Assembly: GCA_002633025.1 (NCBI GenBank)
Contig: NMRB01001130.1
Span: 124,244 to 188,243, forward strand
Origin: Notospermus geniculatus
Lineage: Eukaryota > Nemertea > Pilidiophora > Heteronemertea > Lineidae
Direction of reading: 5' to 3'
Length of the DNA: 64,000 bases
Below are positions 22,126 to 33,262 of the stretch, piece after piece (positions within the stretch are counted from its first letter, which is position 1; every line of letters starts with the position of its first letter). The notes below the pieces were generated by a model. The model did not search any database, had not been told where the DNA came from, and saw only the letters and a program-made list of their open reading frames with translations. Made by a program: the position numbers and the translations under genes.

Positions 22126-23009
22126 TCGCCTAACTCAACGTCGTATACCCGTCACTGTGCACAGGTCGGCACCTGCCAGAAGGTCCCGATTAACTACAAC
22201 GTGAATTCCATTTAAAAATATGCACAGAAGTCGTCATTCGTAAGTCGTCAGTTAACACAAGTCGTCACTAATCTGACAGTCCCGTGTAATAGAAATGTCA
22301 AGTAAAATTACGCCTATAACTCGTCACCGCAGGTAAATGATTTGACGCATGTTGCATATGAATCAACCAGCGATTCAACGAATCTCGCTCGGCTGCACCT
22401 CATTCAGCAATAGGAGCAGTCAGCCGCGCGTATTGCCAAAAGGTGGCACCAAAGTTCTAGTGGACCAATACTCAGGAAAATCCGCGTGATTGGTACTCGA
22501 TCAAGAATGAATGGGTCCGCTATATGCATTGAATTTGGCCGTAGTGAGACCTATTGGTCAACTCACTGACAGATCCTATTGGCGAAACGCGCCACACAGG
22601 TTTCCTGGAACCCTCCCGACTTGAGTCCGGTCCAGCTTTGATACACTCATTGCGTTAGGGAAACGATTTCCTTCCTCTCACACACTGAACTATCAAAGTT
22701 TCCCCAACATAGTCCTATGGCCTGATGTGAAATACATGGTATCCCTTGACAGACGACGCTACCTCGACAGTATTCATTGGTGCACGCTTGTTTCCGCAGC
22801 CCACAGATCAAAGATGATGTATAGACGTACGCGCACATGTACAATGCTGGGAACCAGGAATTCCCAGCACACACGTCAAGTCGTCACTGACAAGTTAGAC
22901 TGCAAGTCGTCATTTTGACGAGTTATATGCAAGTCGTCATTATGACGAGTTATCTTTACTCATCCTTCTTGTAAGTCGTCAAAAAAATCCTAGTCCCTGA
23001 GGTGCCGAG
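22126..23009. repeat. Insertion rich in AAGTCGTCA/TAACTCGTC words
   Basis: This stretch lies between the two parts of a MITE and carries repeated AAGTCGTCA and inverted TGACGAGTTAT words, mostly near its ends (22220-22320 and 22870-22980). It codes for no recognised protein and is probably a later insertion. Confidence 0.45.
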
Positions 23010-23040
23010 TTCTACTGTAGTTCAGTGTGATGGGGGCATC

Positions 23041-23376
23041 AACCGTGGTTTACACTCCATCTCATTTAGTCTTCTGAGTCCTCTCACCACATCTGTCAGG
23101 AGGACGTCTTCTGCCTTTGCTCCATTCAACAATTGGTCTTTTCACGTGATAAAGATATATGTAGTATTGATTCTTTAAATTAATGAAAACAGAACTAAAC
23201 AATGGTCACAGCGCGGATGAGATGATAGTTTTCTGATCATTCTCTAGCTATGGCTCTTTTGGATATTGATTTTATGCTACATGACCAATGAATGATATAA
23301 TCAACAAGAAAGGGACATCGGATCGATGTCAACGGTTTTCGGTGTTTCAGTTGGAGGCTAACCTTTAAGGGCCCGT
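23041..23376. other. No gene recognised
   Basis: AT-rich spacer with no supported feature. Confidence 0.4.
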
Positions 23377-23625
23377 CACACTTAAGTAGTTCTCAAAACG
23401 TCCCGTCTCGTCCTAAAAAAATCGTAAAACAGGCTAGAACGTGTAACCCTCGTGTAACGACCAAATAATGCATTGATGTTCTGGAGCACCCTTCCCGTCC
23501 ATGAAGTTCGTAAAAAACTGTAAAAAGTTGCCGCAACGTCCACTCAGTTCGCACATAGTTTGAGCCCTTTCGGCCAAATTTCCAAGGACATACTGAGAAC
23601 TACGTAGCTCAGTATGATTGGGGCA
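23377..23625. mobile_element. MITE of the GTCACACT/AGTGTGAC family
   Basis: Ends gcccgtcacactta and agtatgattggggca are imperfect inverted copies. Internal words match 21890-22125. Confidence 0.65.
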
Positions 23626-23754
23626 TTACATTTAAAGTTTCAGGAAGTCATGCTTACATGACTAGTGGACGGCAACAGAACAACGTTTTACGACCACTAG
23701 TGGACGGTTACAAAACAACGTTTACGTCCAGTGGACTGTAACACGACTTTTTAA

Positions 23755-24670
23755 ACACCCAGTGGCTGATAACTGAACTAATTTCGAAAACATGTGGTTT
23801 GAAATGAAATTCGATCATAAAAAACTCTTCCTAGCCCTTTATTATAGAAGTCCCTCTCAGTCTCCTGGGGTAAGGGACAGATTCACTCAATCATTCGAAA
23901 ATAGTGTCCGCCTTGCTTCAGCTGAAGGTGGGTCTGTTGTGATTGGGGGAGACTTTAACTTTCGTAGACTGGTCCCCTGTCGTACTGCTCCGTTCCTCCA
24001 CTACGACGAAAGGCCGCGTCCGCCATGTTTGCCTGTTTTCTGACACACGTATGCAAATGAGCAATAAAGACTCGTAACGTTGCGGGAGTCTCTAAAAATA
24101 GATGATGACTCATGGCGCGGACGTTGATGACGTTTGGCTGACCAATCACATGCCGAGTTGGCGTTAAAAATGCCTGTCGTAGTAGTGAAGCGAGAACTAC
24201 GACAGGGGCTAGTCTATAACTTTCGTAGCAAAGAGCGGTGGGCCGATGATGTAAATACCCCTGAGGGTGATAGATTGTATCAAGCTTTTGTCAATTCATC
24301 GCTAACTCAACTTATCCATGAGCCGACTCGGGTAACAACAACCAGCAAATCTTCCATTGATCTCATCTTTTGCAACACCCCGGTTTTATAACATCGACTG
24401 AGGTAATGACGCCAGTTGGCGGCTCTGACCATTGCTGCGTTGCGGCAAGGTTGGAATCCGCCAACGATTATGGCCAGAGGCCTGGGGTGAAGAGATTTTG
24501 ATATCACAATCAAGTTGACGTGGATGGCGTGAACAATGATATTTTGAACTATGACTGGGAGACCTTAATAATAAACGATGTCCATGGTGCCGTAAAGCTT
24601 TTTGGTGAAAACGTAATAAATATTTTTGAATTACACATTCCTCACAGAGATAGCCAAGATACAGAATAGC
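23755..24670 (+). pseudogene. LINE endonuclease fragment (CR1-like), interrupted
   Basis: The fragment carries the second half of an AP-type endonuclease: ALYYRSPSQSP, VVIGGDFNF (Gly-Asp-x-Asn), then HEPTRVTTTSKSSIDLIFCN and, in a shifted frame, a GGSDHCCVA segment with the Ser-Asp-His triad. A MITE splits it after GDFNF. A further frame break follows NTPVL near 24387. No RT follows. Such endonucleases nick target DNA for target-primed reverse transcription, but this copy is dead. Confidence 0.8.
23965..24216. mobile_element. Mutator-type MITE in the LINE fragment, 9-bp TSD
   Basis: Termini TAGACTGGTCCCCTGTCGTA and its near-complement TACGACAGGGGCTAGTCTA are flanked by TAACTTTCG on both sides (23956-23964 and 24217-24225). 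A 9-bp duplication suits Mutator-like elements. The element at 40086-40354 has the same TAGACTGGT start and also a 9-bp duplication. Confidence 0.85.
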
Positions 24671-25590
24671 ACAAAACTGACACACAAAATGATAATAAGC
24701 AAGAAGTCAATCTCCAGAATTCACGAATTTTCGACCCCAACCGGGGTCTTTTTCAAGTGGAACTTTACAATCTGAAACTCTAGAAAAGACTGAGCTGAAA
24801 CCCGAATGTGGAACTAACCTGTGTAGACAGGATGAGTGAGCACTTAAGGAAAGAATAGTGTCCAAGCCCCACGGATGGTTGCTGGACCTAATTAAGAGAG
24901 TGGATGTAATTAAGGAGAAACTGATTTAGCTGAAAGAAAAGGGTTTAATAAATATGACATGTGTAATACATAACAAGCACAAAGCGAAAAGATGCACGAA
25001 AGTCAACACAAAGTAAGAGAATATAAAGGAAGTCAACTTCCAGATTTGTACAAGACGGAAAAAAACAGAATGGATAATGCAAATCACTAAGCAATGAGAA
25101 GAATAGGGCGAGGAGGAATAGAACAAGGGGGGCGAGTGTCAGCCCAAGACTGTCTTTCGATTGTGGCAGACCCTTGTTCAGTTCATTATGCAAGCGCTGA
25201 GAGAGCTGTGTGCGTGTTCCATGTTGGGTTATGTTCTTCCCTTACTTCAATTCCACTGAGTGCAACATTCCTGGAAAACGATAGGGCCTATAGGTTTTAT
25301 GAAGGCAACTACAACAGTGTAATTATGAATGAGACCCATTACATCACCATAGGGCCTACAGCTTGAATAACTGATGGTAGGCTGCCAGGAGGTGATTTAG
25401 GCACAGACACCACGGGCCTAGCCATGCAGAGCGTCTCATTTCAAGAATGTTACGTCATATTTTGCCGGACAGTTTGAAGACACAGACAGTCCTGAATAGG
25501 TAACAACACTGTTGTGTGCCGAAGAACTTTACCAATCTCTGTAGCCTATCCTGTCCAACTCAGTTGCCCTCTATCTCCAACTTACTGTAC
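24671..25590. other. No gene; contains a shared TTTTCGACCCCAACCGGGGTC repeat word
   Basis: The word AATTTTCGACCCCAACCGGG at 24727 recurs near 40049, and its first half recurs at 11466, each just after a gaagtc-like stretch. It is a remnant of a dispersed repeat with a small hairpin (GACCCCAACCGGGGTC). Otherwise only short frames occur. Confidence 0.5.
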
Positions 25591-25593
25591 ATG

Positions 25594-25884
25594 TACAGTA
25601 CAGGTCACAATTGACATCCCAACGGCTTCGCGTAAGTTACTCGTAAGTTACGCGTAACTTACGAGCAACTCACGGCTTTGGTTTCGCGTAACGCACCGCG
25701 TAACTCGCCACAATCGCGTAACTCGCCTCGTAAATCACTGCGTAGCTAGCGAAATACGCGTAACTCACACGTAACTCACCTCGTAAGTTGCGCGTAACAT
25801 AGCTCGTGAGTTGTTGCGTAAGTTACGAGTGACTTACGAGTAACTTACGCGAATTTAGGGATGTCAATTGTGACCCGTACTGTA
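25594..25884. mobile_element. TIR element with interior of CGTAAGTTACG words
   Basis: TACAGTACAGGTCACAATTG and its inverted partner CAATTGTGACCCGTACTGTA bound 291 bp. The interior is a degenerate succession of CGTAAGTTACG/CGTAACTCGC words, themselves palindromic, so the element is self-complementary at two scales. Confidence 0.85.
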
Positions 25885-26089
25885 TACAATTTGCTATAGT
25901 TTTTGGGAGTGTTGCCACGGTCACAGTCTTAACGCCTGCACATCTGCACCATCTGTGCCTTTATTTCTATGTGATTGGCTAAGAGGCCCAGTAATACTCT
26001 GCTTTGGCCCTCCTTTGTACTCTATTGTACATTTATTTTTCAAATAAACAGTATAATAATAATAATTTCACATTTGGTCCGAGTCTGAC

Positions 26090-26173
26090 AATTTCGGTAA
26101 CGGGACCACCTCACCTAAGAGGACCACTTGCTCCAGTCCCGTGGGTGGTCCCCTAACCGAGGGTCCACTGTAT
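26090..26173. mobile_element. pogo/Tigger-like MITE end
   Basis: GGACCACC...GGTCCACTGTA resembles the GTCCACTGTA-type terminus of pogo/Tigger MITEs. The left end is missing. Compare the complete element at 57188-57366. Confidence 0.5.
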
Positions 26174-27663
26174 ATAGGCACTGAATTGGTATTCATACCA
26201 TGTGGAACAGGCATCAAATTCATTCTATATGATGTTCATCTTCGCTTTGCTGAACACAACCTCCTCACTTGTAAGATGAACCATGACGAAATTTCTTCCT
26301 TTACTCAAGTTCAGGTTTTATTCCAAGAGCTTATGTAACTTAATTAACCTTAGTCTTAGTCTTACTTCTTATTCTGCTTCCATTACAGAATTTCTATGTT
26401 TAATAAGTCCGGTTCTATTATGTGCGGATCTATTAAGCTCGGATGGCATAGCCGATCATACCCCGAATCTAAATTAGATGCGGATCAACAATGGTGTTTG
26501 TCTAGTGGAATGGCAATAAGTCCGGATCTGTTTGTAGTACAATGTATTATGATCGGCTAGGTGGCTTAAGATCGCTTGCGACATTGCGCATGCTCGAAAG
26601 TACCAGAACAATACCAGGGCTTGAATTTAACAAATTTCTCTCCAAGGCATTTTTTTCCAAAATGCCTTGGTAAAAAATACTGTCCATGGCATTTTCAGCC
26701 AAATTTTTCACTCTCCATGGCATTTTTTTGCTGTGGTAGGAAGTGCTCTCCAAGGCATTTTACTGATTTTGTCCTGCTATGTTCATGGGGTGCCTCATTG
26801 TGGAATAAACGTTTCCTGCATGTTTTTAAATGCCATATTTTGTTCTTCTTGCAATGTATTGTTGTTGCTTAATTGCTTGTCATGTCGCCTTTTCATACAT
26901 GTATTCAAATCAATGTACTCAGTGCACTAACACTTTTTACTAGGGCTGTAACCCTGCCTACCTCTCACTATAGATAGCACCCTCTTCCTTTGTGCATGTC
27001 ATTTCCCTCTTTGGTGGTGCTTTTAGTGTTGTACTAGTAGTAGTCCACATCATTAGAAAAGCTTTATTTGTGCTTCTTTAGTTTGCTTGATTAACAAAGT
27101 GAGTAATGTTGAAATGAAAGAGTTAGAAGACACTGACTCCCCTCATCCAAATGTCTGTGCCACAAACTCAAAGGGAAGGACATAAAAATCATCAAGAGAG
27201 ATGTGAGTGTGCCATCCTTAGTGAAAGGTAGGGAGTCCGCAGCCTCCATAAATGGGGACGGCAGCCCGCCTTTCTGTATTTTCAGAAGCAAATATATCAG
27301 CAGAAAGTTGAGTGCAGCATTCAAACAAGCGAAGAGAGCCAGGCTTTGTTGTGGACAGGTGGGATACTGGAACAAGATTGGGATCATCATGAGCGAACAG
27401 CAGTAGAAGGACAAAGCCTACCAAACTGACAGATTGTCTTTCACACACAAAGCCTACCAAACTGACAGACTGTCTTTCACACACAACTAAAAAAATTAAG
27501 TCTGGATGACAACTGCACAATAATGAAAACAATTTAATATCTGAATAAAGTGTGTAGATCTACACTTCTTATCTTTTCCTTTAAATTTGAGTGAACAGCA
27601 GAACAATGACAACTAAATGCTTAGACAGATTGTCTTTCACACAACACAACTAAAAAGCTGGGC
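26174..27663. other. No gene recognised; local short repeats
   Basis: Three CTCTCCAWGGCATTTT words occur at 26638-26762. A 38-bp unit containing CCTACCAAACTGACAGAYTG is directly repeated at 27414-27491. I do not support any of the open frames here. Confidence 0.45.
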
Positions 27664-27793
27664 CCGGCCTGTATTCATAAAACCTTGCTAGGCCTAGTTG
27701 CCTGCTAAATTGCCAAGTTTTAAATCATAGGCCAATCTTGCCAATGTACCCACTACATGTAAGCTTAGCTAGCAAGGTTTTATGAATATGGGG
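27664..27793. mobile_element. Foldback MITE with TATTCATAAAACCTTGCTAG ends
   Basis: CCTGTATTCATAAAACCTTG and the inverted CAAGGTTTTATGAATATGGG bound a 130-bp hairpin. It belongs to the wider group here ending in GGGCC..AT(T)CATAAAA. Confidence 0.85.
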
Positions 27794-28355
27794 CATGACC
27801 CCTGAAGTCTACAACCTGTAGAAGAACAATGGATTACTATTGCACAATAATGAATTAAGAAAACGCAAGTTCACTTCTTTTGCTTTAAAACCCAGCAGTA
27901 CAAACAGTGATAACTAAATGCCTAACTCACTGATTCTATGACTACAGGGTGGCCAAAAAAGTGAACATCCAAGAGCTCGAACATTTCCCGAGAACAAGGT
28001 TCCCTGACAGTGACAACAATGTGGCACACTTACTTTGTGGTTTACCTGTTACGAAACTGAAGAGTTTTAGCTAGGTCATTTGCTGTGGTAAAATTACCTC
28101 CAATAGGTGAGAAGACCCGCCTTACCAGTTTTATTCCAAACCTCGTCCACCTGGCCTGGGAGAGTAAGAGGGAGGAGGGGCACTTTTTGTGCCACCCTGT
28201 AGAGTAGGCAAGGATCAGGCGGTCAGTAATTACATTTAGTTCATTTCTGCAGAAGTCATGGAACATTAAAAAAAATACTTCAAACGAATAACAATGTCAC
28301 ACAAAGAACCAGGCCCTAACTGTCATAAAAACAGAACATTGAAAGATCATCATAT

Positions 28356-29087
28356 TCATTCATCCGTTGTCAAATCCTCTACAACAGGTTCTTTGGGCAT
28401 GTCTAAGCCTTGCTTCTCTCCAACACCACTGACTGATACCAACCCTGAAGGTGGAAGATCATCCTCTGTCAAATCCTCTACATCAATATGATCAACAGAT
28501 TCTTTGTTTGGCCTTTGACCACTGACACTTACCACCCCTGAAGAGCCTGAGACAACATCATCCTCCGTGTCCTCATCAGTCAATGTCAAATCAACAGATG
28601 GAATGCTTTGACCTCTGAGCTCACCTGCTTCATCATCATCATCATGGTGGTCGTCACCATCACCATCGGCATCACCAAGTATTTGATCGATGTCATCATC
28701 ACACTCATCAATGTCCCTTTCAGGATATTCTTCAGGTACTACTGGCGTGTCAGAATCAACACTACTTACACTATCAGCAGTTTGCTTTCTTGGTCCATAA
28801 GGCTTAATATGTGGTCGCCGCACTCTGCAACCGGATGTCCTCCACCGTTTTACAACTGGCAAGGGGTCAAATGATATAGGATCTGCCCCTTCTGTAGAAA
28901 TCCGGACCAAAGCTTCCATTATAGTTTCTTGGGTAAGGCATAGACGCCAATCCCCAAGGATTCGCTTCACTGCAGAGAATAAGCGTTCAACATTAGCTGT
29001 GGCGACGGGGATGGACAACACAATCTTCACAATATGTATGAAATTACTGTACCTGTCTGACTTCTTACTTAGAATGCATTCCCACAG
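28356..29087 (-). CDS. hAT-transposase-like protein, C-terminal dimerisation region and acidic tail
   Basis: The frame contains PVATANVERLFSAVKRI and the following LTQETIMEALVRI, which is the signature of the hAT C-terminal dimerisation domain. After this comes a basic linker and a long acidic tail with an Asp/His run (GDDHHDDDDE). The tail carries three motifs like SUMO-interaction motifs: SVDLTLTDED, HIDVEDLTEDD and PVVEDLTTDE at the very end. The last two lie in a degenerate repeat that starts SGVVSVSG/SGLVSVSG. The frame runs upstream into a SINE-bearing repeat at 29088, where the first ~25 residues of the open frame are repeat-derived. A possible polyadenylation signal (AATAAA, minus strand) is at 28131-28136. 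The 30.2-31.0 kb exon is probably its N-terminal part. Either a damaged transposon or a transposase-derived host gene fits. Confidence 0.7.
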   Translation of the reverse strand: MWECILSKKSDRYSNFIHIVKIVLSIPVATANVERLFSAVKRILGDWRLCLTQETIMEALVRISTEGADPISFDPLPVVKRWRTSGCRVRRPHIKPYGPRKQTADSVSSVDSDTPVVPEEYPERDIDECDDDIDQILGDADGDGDDHHDDDDEAGELRGQSIPSVDLTLTDEDTEDDVVSGSSGVVSVSGQRPNKESVDHIDVEDLTEDDLPPSGLVSVSGVGEKQGLDMPKEPVVEDLTTDE

Positions 29088-29505
29088 CACTCTTAAAAAA
29101 TTCTTGTCATCGCAACTTGTCTGCGAATATTGATGAGATGCTTTAGTCAGCCTGACGAATATCGTCATTCATGACACAATTTACTTGTCATGGCGAGTCG
29201 CACACCTCTGTGACGAGTTCAGTTTATCCAGTTGACAAGGTCTCTAGTTATGGCGATAAGTTGCAGGTGGCAGGACATTATTGCGCATGCGCTTCCCTCA
29301 CATTTATCGCTCAATTTCTTGAACTCTAAACATGCTGTCACCATCGTTGCCTCAAAAGCCACGAGGGTTTAGGGGTTATGTCTAGTAGTAAGTATTTCAT
29401 AGGTCGTAGGTTCGAATCCCGCCGTAGGCCCTGAAATTTGGGAGAGTTTTTCTTTCATATGTACCTGTTATTAGTACTTGTAACTACCGCATAACGGTNC
29501 TCTTT
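29088..29505. repeat. SINE-bearing dispersed repeat, copy 1
   Basis: This ~415-bp repeat recurs at 55045-55461 in the same orientation. It contains a tRNA-derived part with B-box GGTTCGAATCC at 29409-29419, preceded by GTTTAGGGGTTATG. Its first half has TGACGAGT/TTACTTGTCATGGCGAGTC words. It interrupts the hAT gene. One N lies at 29499. Confidence 0.85.
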
Positions 29506-30168
29506 TCCATGCTGAGGTCATATCTGCTGCACGTTTTCTTCAGTCCTGCCATAATGCTGTTGGCATCAGCATACTGCAGATGTTGGACACTGATGGAAAT
29601 GAGAGCGAAAAATCAGGAATAAATCTGATTGATATTGGCTTGGCTGGTCAGGTGCCAGGTGGGTGCACTGCCTCGCCAGTTGTTAGTCTCGCTACCATGA
29701 TAGAAAGGCACGACTCAATACTTCATTATTTACTTTCAATGCGTCCGACAACCTGCCAACAGCGCCAGACAGGCAATAAAATCTGTATGGTGGGGCGCGA
29801 ATTTCATCAGCGCCATAGCCCTCTTATCAAAATTTTACATTTTAAGTAAATAAACTTCAGATATAAAATGTAGTGCCTAGAGTTCCGACCATGGAGGTAT
29901 TTTATACCTCCATGTTCCGACAGAGAGCCATCCATCTACTCATTTGAGCCGCGAGATTAGCCTGACGATGTTTTGGCGGGAAACCCTAAACTGACCAGAC
30001 TCTTTGGAAGGCCACTTTTATTCAGTGTGCATTATCCAATGGGCGAGGTGATAGGCCTACCACACTGGGATTCCCATGACATCATTGTGGCTATGGCACA
30101 CCATGTGCATGGGATGTTTAAGTGGTTGTATTGCAAGCTTATTTCACAAACAAATGTAGGGCCTATTT
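29506..30168. other. Intronic or intergenic sequence in the hAT locus; no exon recognised
   Basis: The middle of the hAT transposase, with the rest of its catalytic domain, should lie here if the gene were intact, but I find no frame for it on the minus strand. A strong E2F-type word is at 29971. Confidence 0.4.
29971..29983. promoter_or_regulatory. E2F-consensus-like site TTTTGGCGGGAAA
   Basis: It matches the TTTGGCGGGAAA form of the E2F binding site. The identical 20-nt context GACGATGTTTTGGCGGGAAA occurs again at 43874-43893, which suggests both are carried by a repeat. Confidence 0.4.
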
Positions 30169-30181
30169 TCACATGACATAC

Positions 30182-30981
30182 CTCAGGAGATTCTCCTCAA
30201 TTTTGCCCTCATTGCTGACATGACGAATTGTGGTTATCTCCTTCTCGTTGGCGGCTTTGTCGTTTGAACCATCAAAAGAAAGCGAGAAATACATTGGTGC
30301 CTCTTTCAATTTCTCTTTCAGGCGGTCTTGCATGTATCCATCGATTTCCGTAGTGAAGTTGGCTGTTGCCTTGTCGTTCTCATAAGTGTGCCCCACGTCA
30401 ACTCCGTGTTTTCGTTCCAGTCGAACAAGGTGGGGAAAGTCCGTGAATGGACTCTCCCTATATGCGAGGGAGTACGCAATATCAAATAATTTGCACATTC
30501 GGTTCTCGGTAACTGTGTCCATGTTAGTCACCGCCTGCACTATGGGACGTTCATGGAAATCCTTGCGAGCATTCTTTTCTATCTCATTATGCACAGCCAG
30601 CGCATTTTGATGTCCCTTTTTCTTTCCATGCAACTCTGCGTTGATCCTCTTCACAACTGTTGTTCCGTCAATGTAGGCATCTGACTGGCTCCCAAGAAAT
30701 TTCTTCTGGCCTTCATGCAGGCCAGACTTGGCAGCGTCAGGGTGGGCCTTACAAATCTTGCACCAAATCTTGGTGACAAAACCATCATCTTCATCAAAAT
30801 CAATGTAACTAAGTTCCCATTTTTTCACTGTTGTTACCTTCACAAGACTAGTTGTTTTCGGCTTAGGCCTATCGGTGGTTCGTGGTTTCTTCTTAGCCGC
30901 AGCCTCTTTCTCAACCTTCCTTCTCTCATCAGCCGTTTGCTGGCTATTCGGCTGCCGGGGTGTAAAGAAATTATTCATCAC
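30182..30981 (-). CDS. hAT-transposase-like protein, N-terminal exon
   Basis: Starting at ATG 30981, the exon encodes a short NNFFTPRQ head, a lysine-rich segment, a BED/TTF-like finger region (KIWCKICKAHPDAAKSG) and the start of an RNase H-like catalytic fold (APMYFSLSFDGSNDKAANEK, with a candidate catalytic Asp). This layout is seen in hAT-derived proteins related to ZNF862/KIAA1586. The exon ends at a consensus donor (CTGAG|GTATGT, at 30181) in phase 2. The frame would stop a few codons later if unspliced. The rest of the catalytic domain is missing between here and 29.1 kb. Confidence 0.7.
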
Positions 30982-31187
30982 GTTGGCCTAGTAGGCTACT
31001 GTCATGCCCAGTGTCGTGACACAAAATGAACAGATATAGGCCTGGGTCTGCAGAACAGTGTTGGCGCCCAATCAGTGAATGCATTCCGAGTCACCTTAAG
31101 ATGACAGGCCTTACACGTAGATTGTATCGTAGGCCTATATAGCGTCACGCACAACACATTGCTGAACTACCTCAACGTATGGATATT

Positions 31188-31330
31188 TCAACCCAAGTTG
31201 AGTTCAGCCTATCCTACATGCCGCGCACAGAATGTATATCTTTTTCAGCCACGTCGCGAAACACAATACACCCCTGGATTCAACCTGAGTTGAATTCAGC
31301 CTATCCTACATGCCTCGCACAGAATGTAGG
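31188..31330. repeat. Tandem duplication, 91-bp period
   Basis: TTCAACCCAAGTTGAGTTCA with the following CCTATCCTACATGC at 31188 is repeated from 31279 with few changes. Confidence 0.8.
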
Positions 31331-33262
31331 CCTATATATCATTCTTTTCGATACGCTGTGTACACTATCTCATTGAACTCAAGTTGTGTCGCATTCAGGT
31401 ATCCTGTACCGATCGGAATGATACTAGGCCTACATGTAGGCCTATGCAATGTCACTCAAAAAGCAAATGGAAGTTCGCTTTTTGTGAGTATTAAGAACGG
31501 ACCATATTATAAAGATGTTAATCAGATCGTGAGTGACACCATTTGCTGCCTTCATTATCGTATATGCTAATTAGCGGCGGGCGAAGCCAGACCACGCCGT
31601 CTCAAACACGTGTGTGGTGTAACGTTTTCTCCTGTTCCCCACAACTCAGTGTTTTAAAATGCAGAAGATGAATCGCCATACTAACTCCAACATTCTATCA
31701 CGAAATAATAAAGGAAATTACTTGAAATGCTTTCTTTATCTCCCACTAATCATACCATTTTGCATGGCTTTCTTGTTAAACTCCATGCGTGTTTTGTTTG
31801 TTTTCTCGTCAAATGAGCCATGGTGAGTATTCGCCGCTAATGATGGCCGGCTCATCCTCAACCTGAGATCGGATATCGGAGGACAGATCAGATGTTGAAC
31901 AGTTGAGAACGACGAGGAAGATACGTACGTACGAATAATTCTTTTGATGACAGGGTTGGGCATGATCTCTGTCCACTTCTGAAGAACGTCCGTCCTGCAC
32001 CCGTACTGTCGAGAGCCAGCCGTCATTAGCGGCTTGACTTACCTTGGCTCTTTTGGTAGTGATTCAATATAAAAGAACTGAATAACACACGCGATTTATC
32101 AACCATAAGCCATGCAAAATCTGTGAGCGTGCATGGTTAGTAGGAATTCATTGTAGTCTTCATATACATATATTTATTTATTCGTATTAAAAAGAACAGT
32201 TTAGCCAAGTTAGTGGGTGTATCTATTTCGACGCCCTGAAACTTTGGGGCTCTTGAAACTGCTTGTATTTATGAATGAAACTGATTCCGACGTCGACGAT
32301 GATGGCACCCGCCGCCGCCTCCTCAGTCGCAATCTGAAAAAAGATTAGAAGATAAACATATCAAATATTTGTAAAGCAGTGTATAAGAATATTCAACAAC
32401 AGCCTACATGTATCATTTGACAGTCAGAAAGTGATTTTGAGCAGGAAACGTGCACTGTTGGTCAGCATATTACAAATCACCGTGAAATGCTATGATGACT
32501 GGCCGTAGTTGGCAGCGGGCCAAACCACGCATATCGGGACTGAATTGAAAAATAAAGCCAGCATCCCAAAAGGGATATTGTGTTGGTCACTGACACATAA
32601 CCTACCATCATATGCCGAAGGCTGGTGGATATTTTGAGGAGTATGATATGAAAAAGTATCGATATCCGCCATAAAATGTAGCATCATGCGGCCTGTATTC
32701 GCCTTCGGAGTTCGTCAGTGCGGTCGCTGTCTAGCTGATCACTAAAATGCACTTCGGCGTGGTGCTATGTCCGAAGCATCCGAAACAGCAGGCGAGAAAT
32801 CTGCCGTTCGCGGGTTATTCGCGCCCATCTGCGAGCAAGACGCGAACGTTTTTTGCGTTTGTCTTGCTTGGATGAAAACCAAACACGGATACGGAAGACA
32901 GAAGTCAGGATTTTTGACTTTGCCGCAGTGAGAAGACGTCCACGACGGCATTCACGACGGCAATATCTCCTTGACTTTTAGGCGGCAAAACGGTGCCGTG
33001 GTTTTAGCAAGCATTCCACGGCATAAACGATGCTGTCGGCGGCAAATGCCGCCGATTGCCGTCGTGTAATTCAAGCCCTGATAATACGCGGTTCATTCCA
33101 CGTATCCCCATCTGTAGCCGATCACACTAACCTCAAATCCAGTAGTGTACTGGGTGCAGTGTAAGGATTGAATGCCCTTTGTGTGGTCAGTGACGATGTG
33201 GAGTTGTCTTGAAGGCTAATTAAGCAAGGCCATTGCACTGCAAGTTGTATGATACCATATCC
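31331..33262. other. No gene recognised
   Basis: Mixed sequence with short frames. A stretch near 32950-33070 has dense GGCGGCAAA/TGCCGTCGTG words, possibly a degraded repeat or LINE 5' end. Confidence 0.4.

Noticed and set aside
29499-29499. Single N taken as a scaffold joint
   Set aside because: The second copy of the repeat (55045-55461) is collinear across the equivalent position, so this N looks like an ambiguous base.
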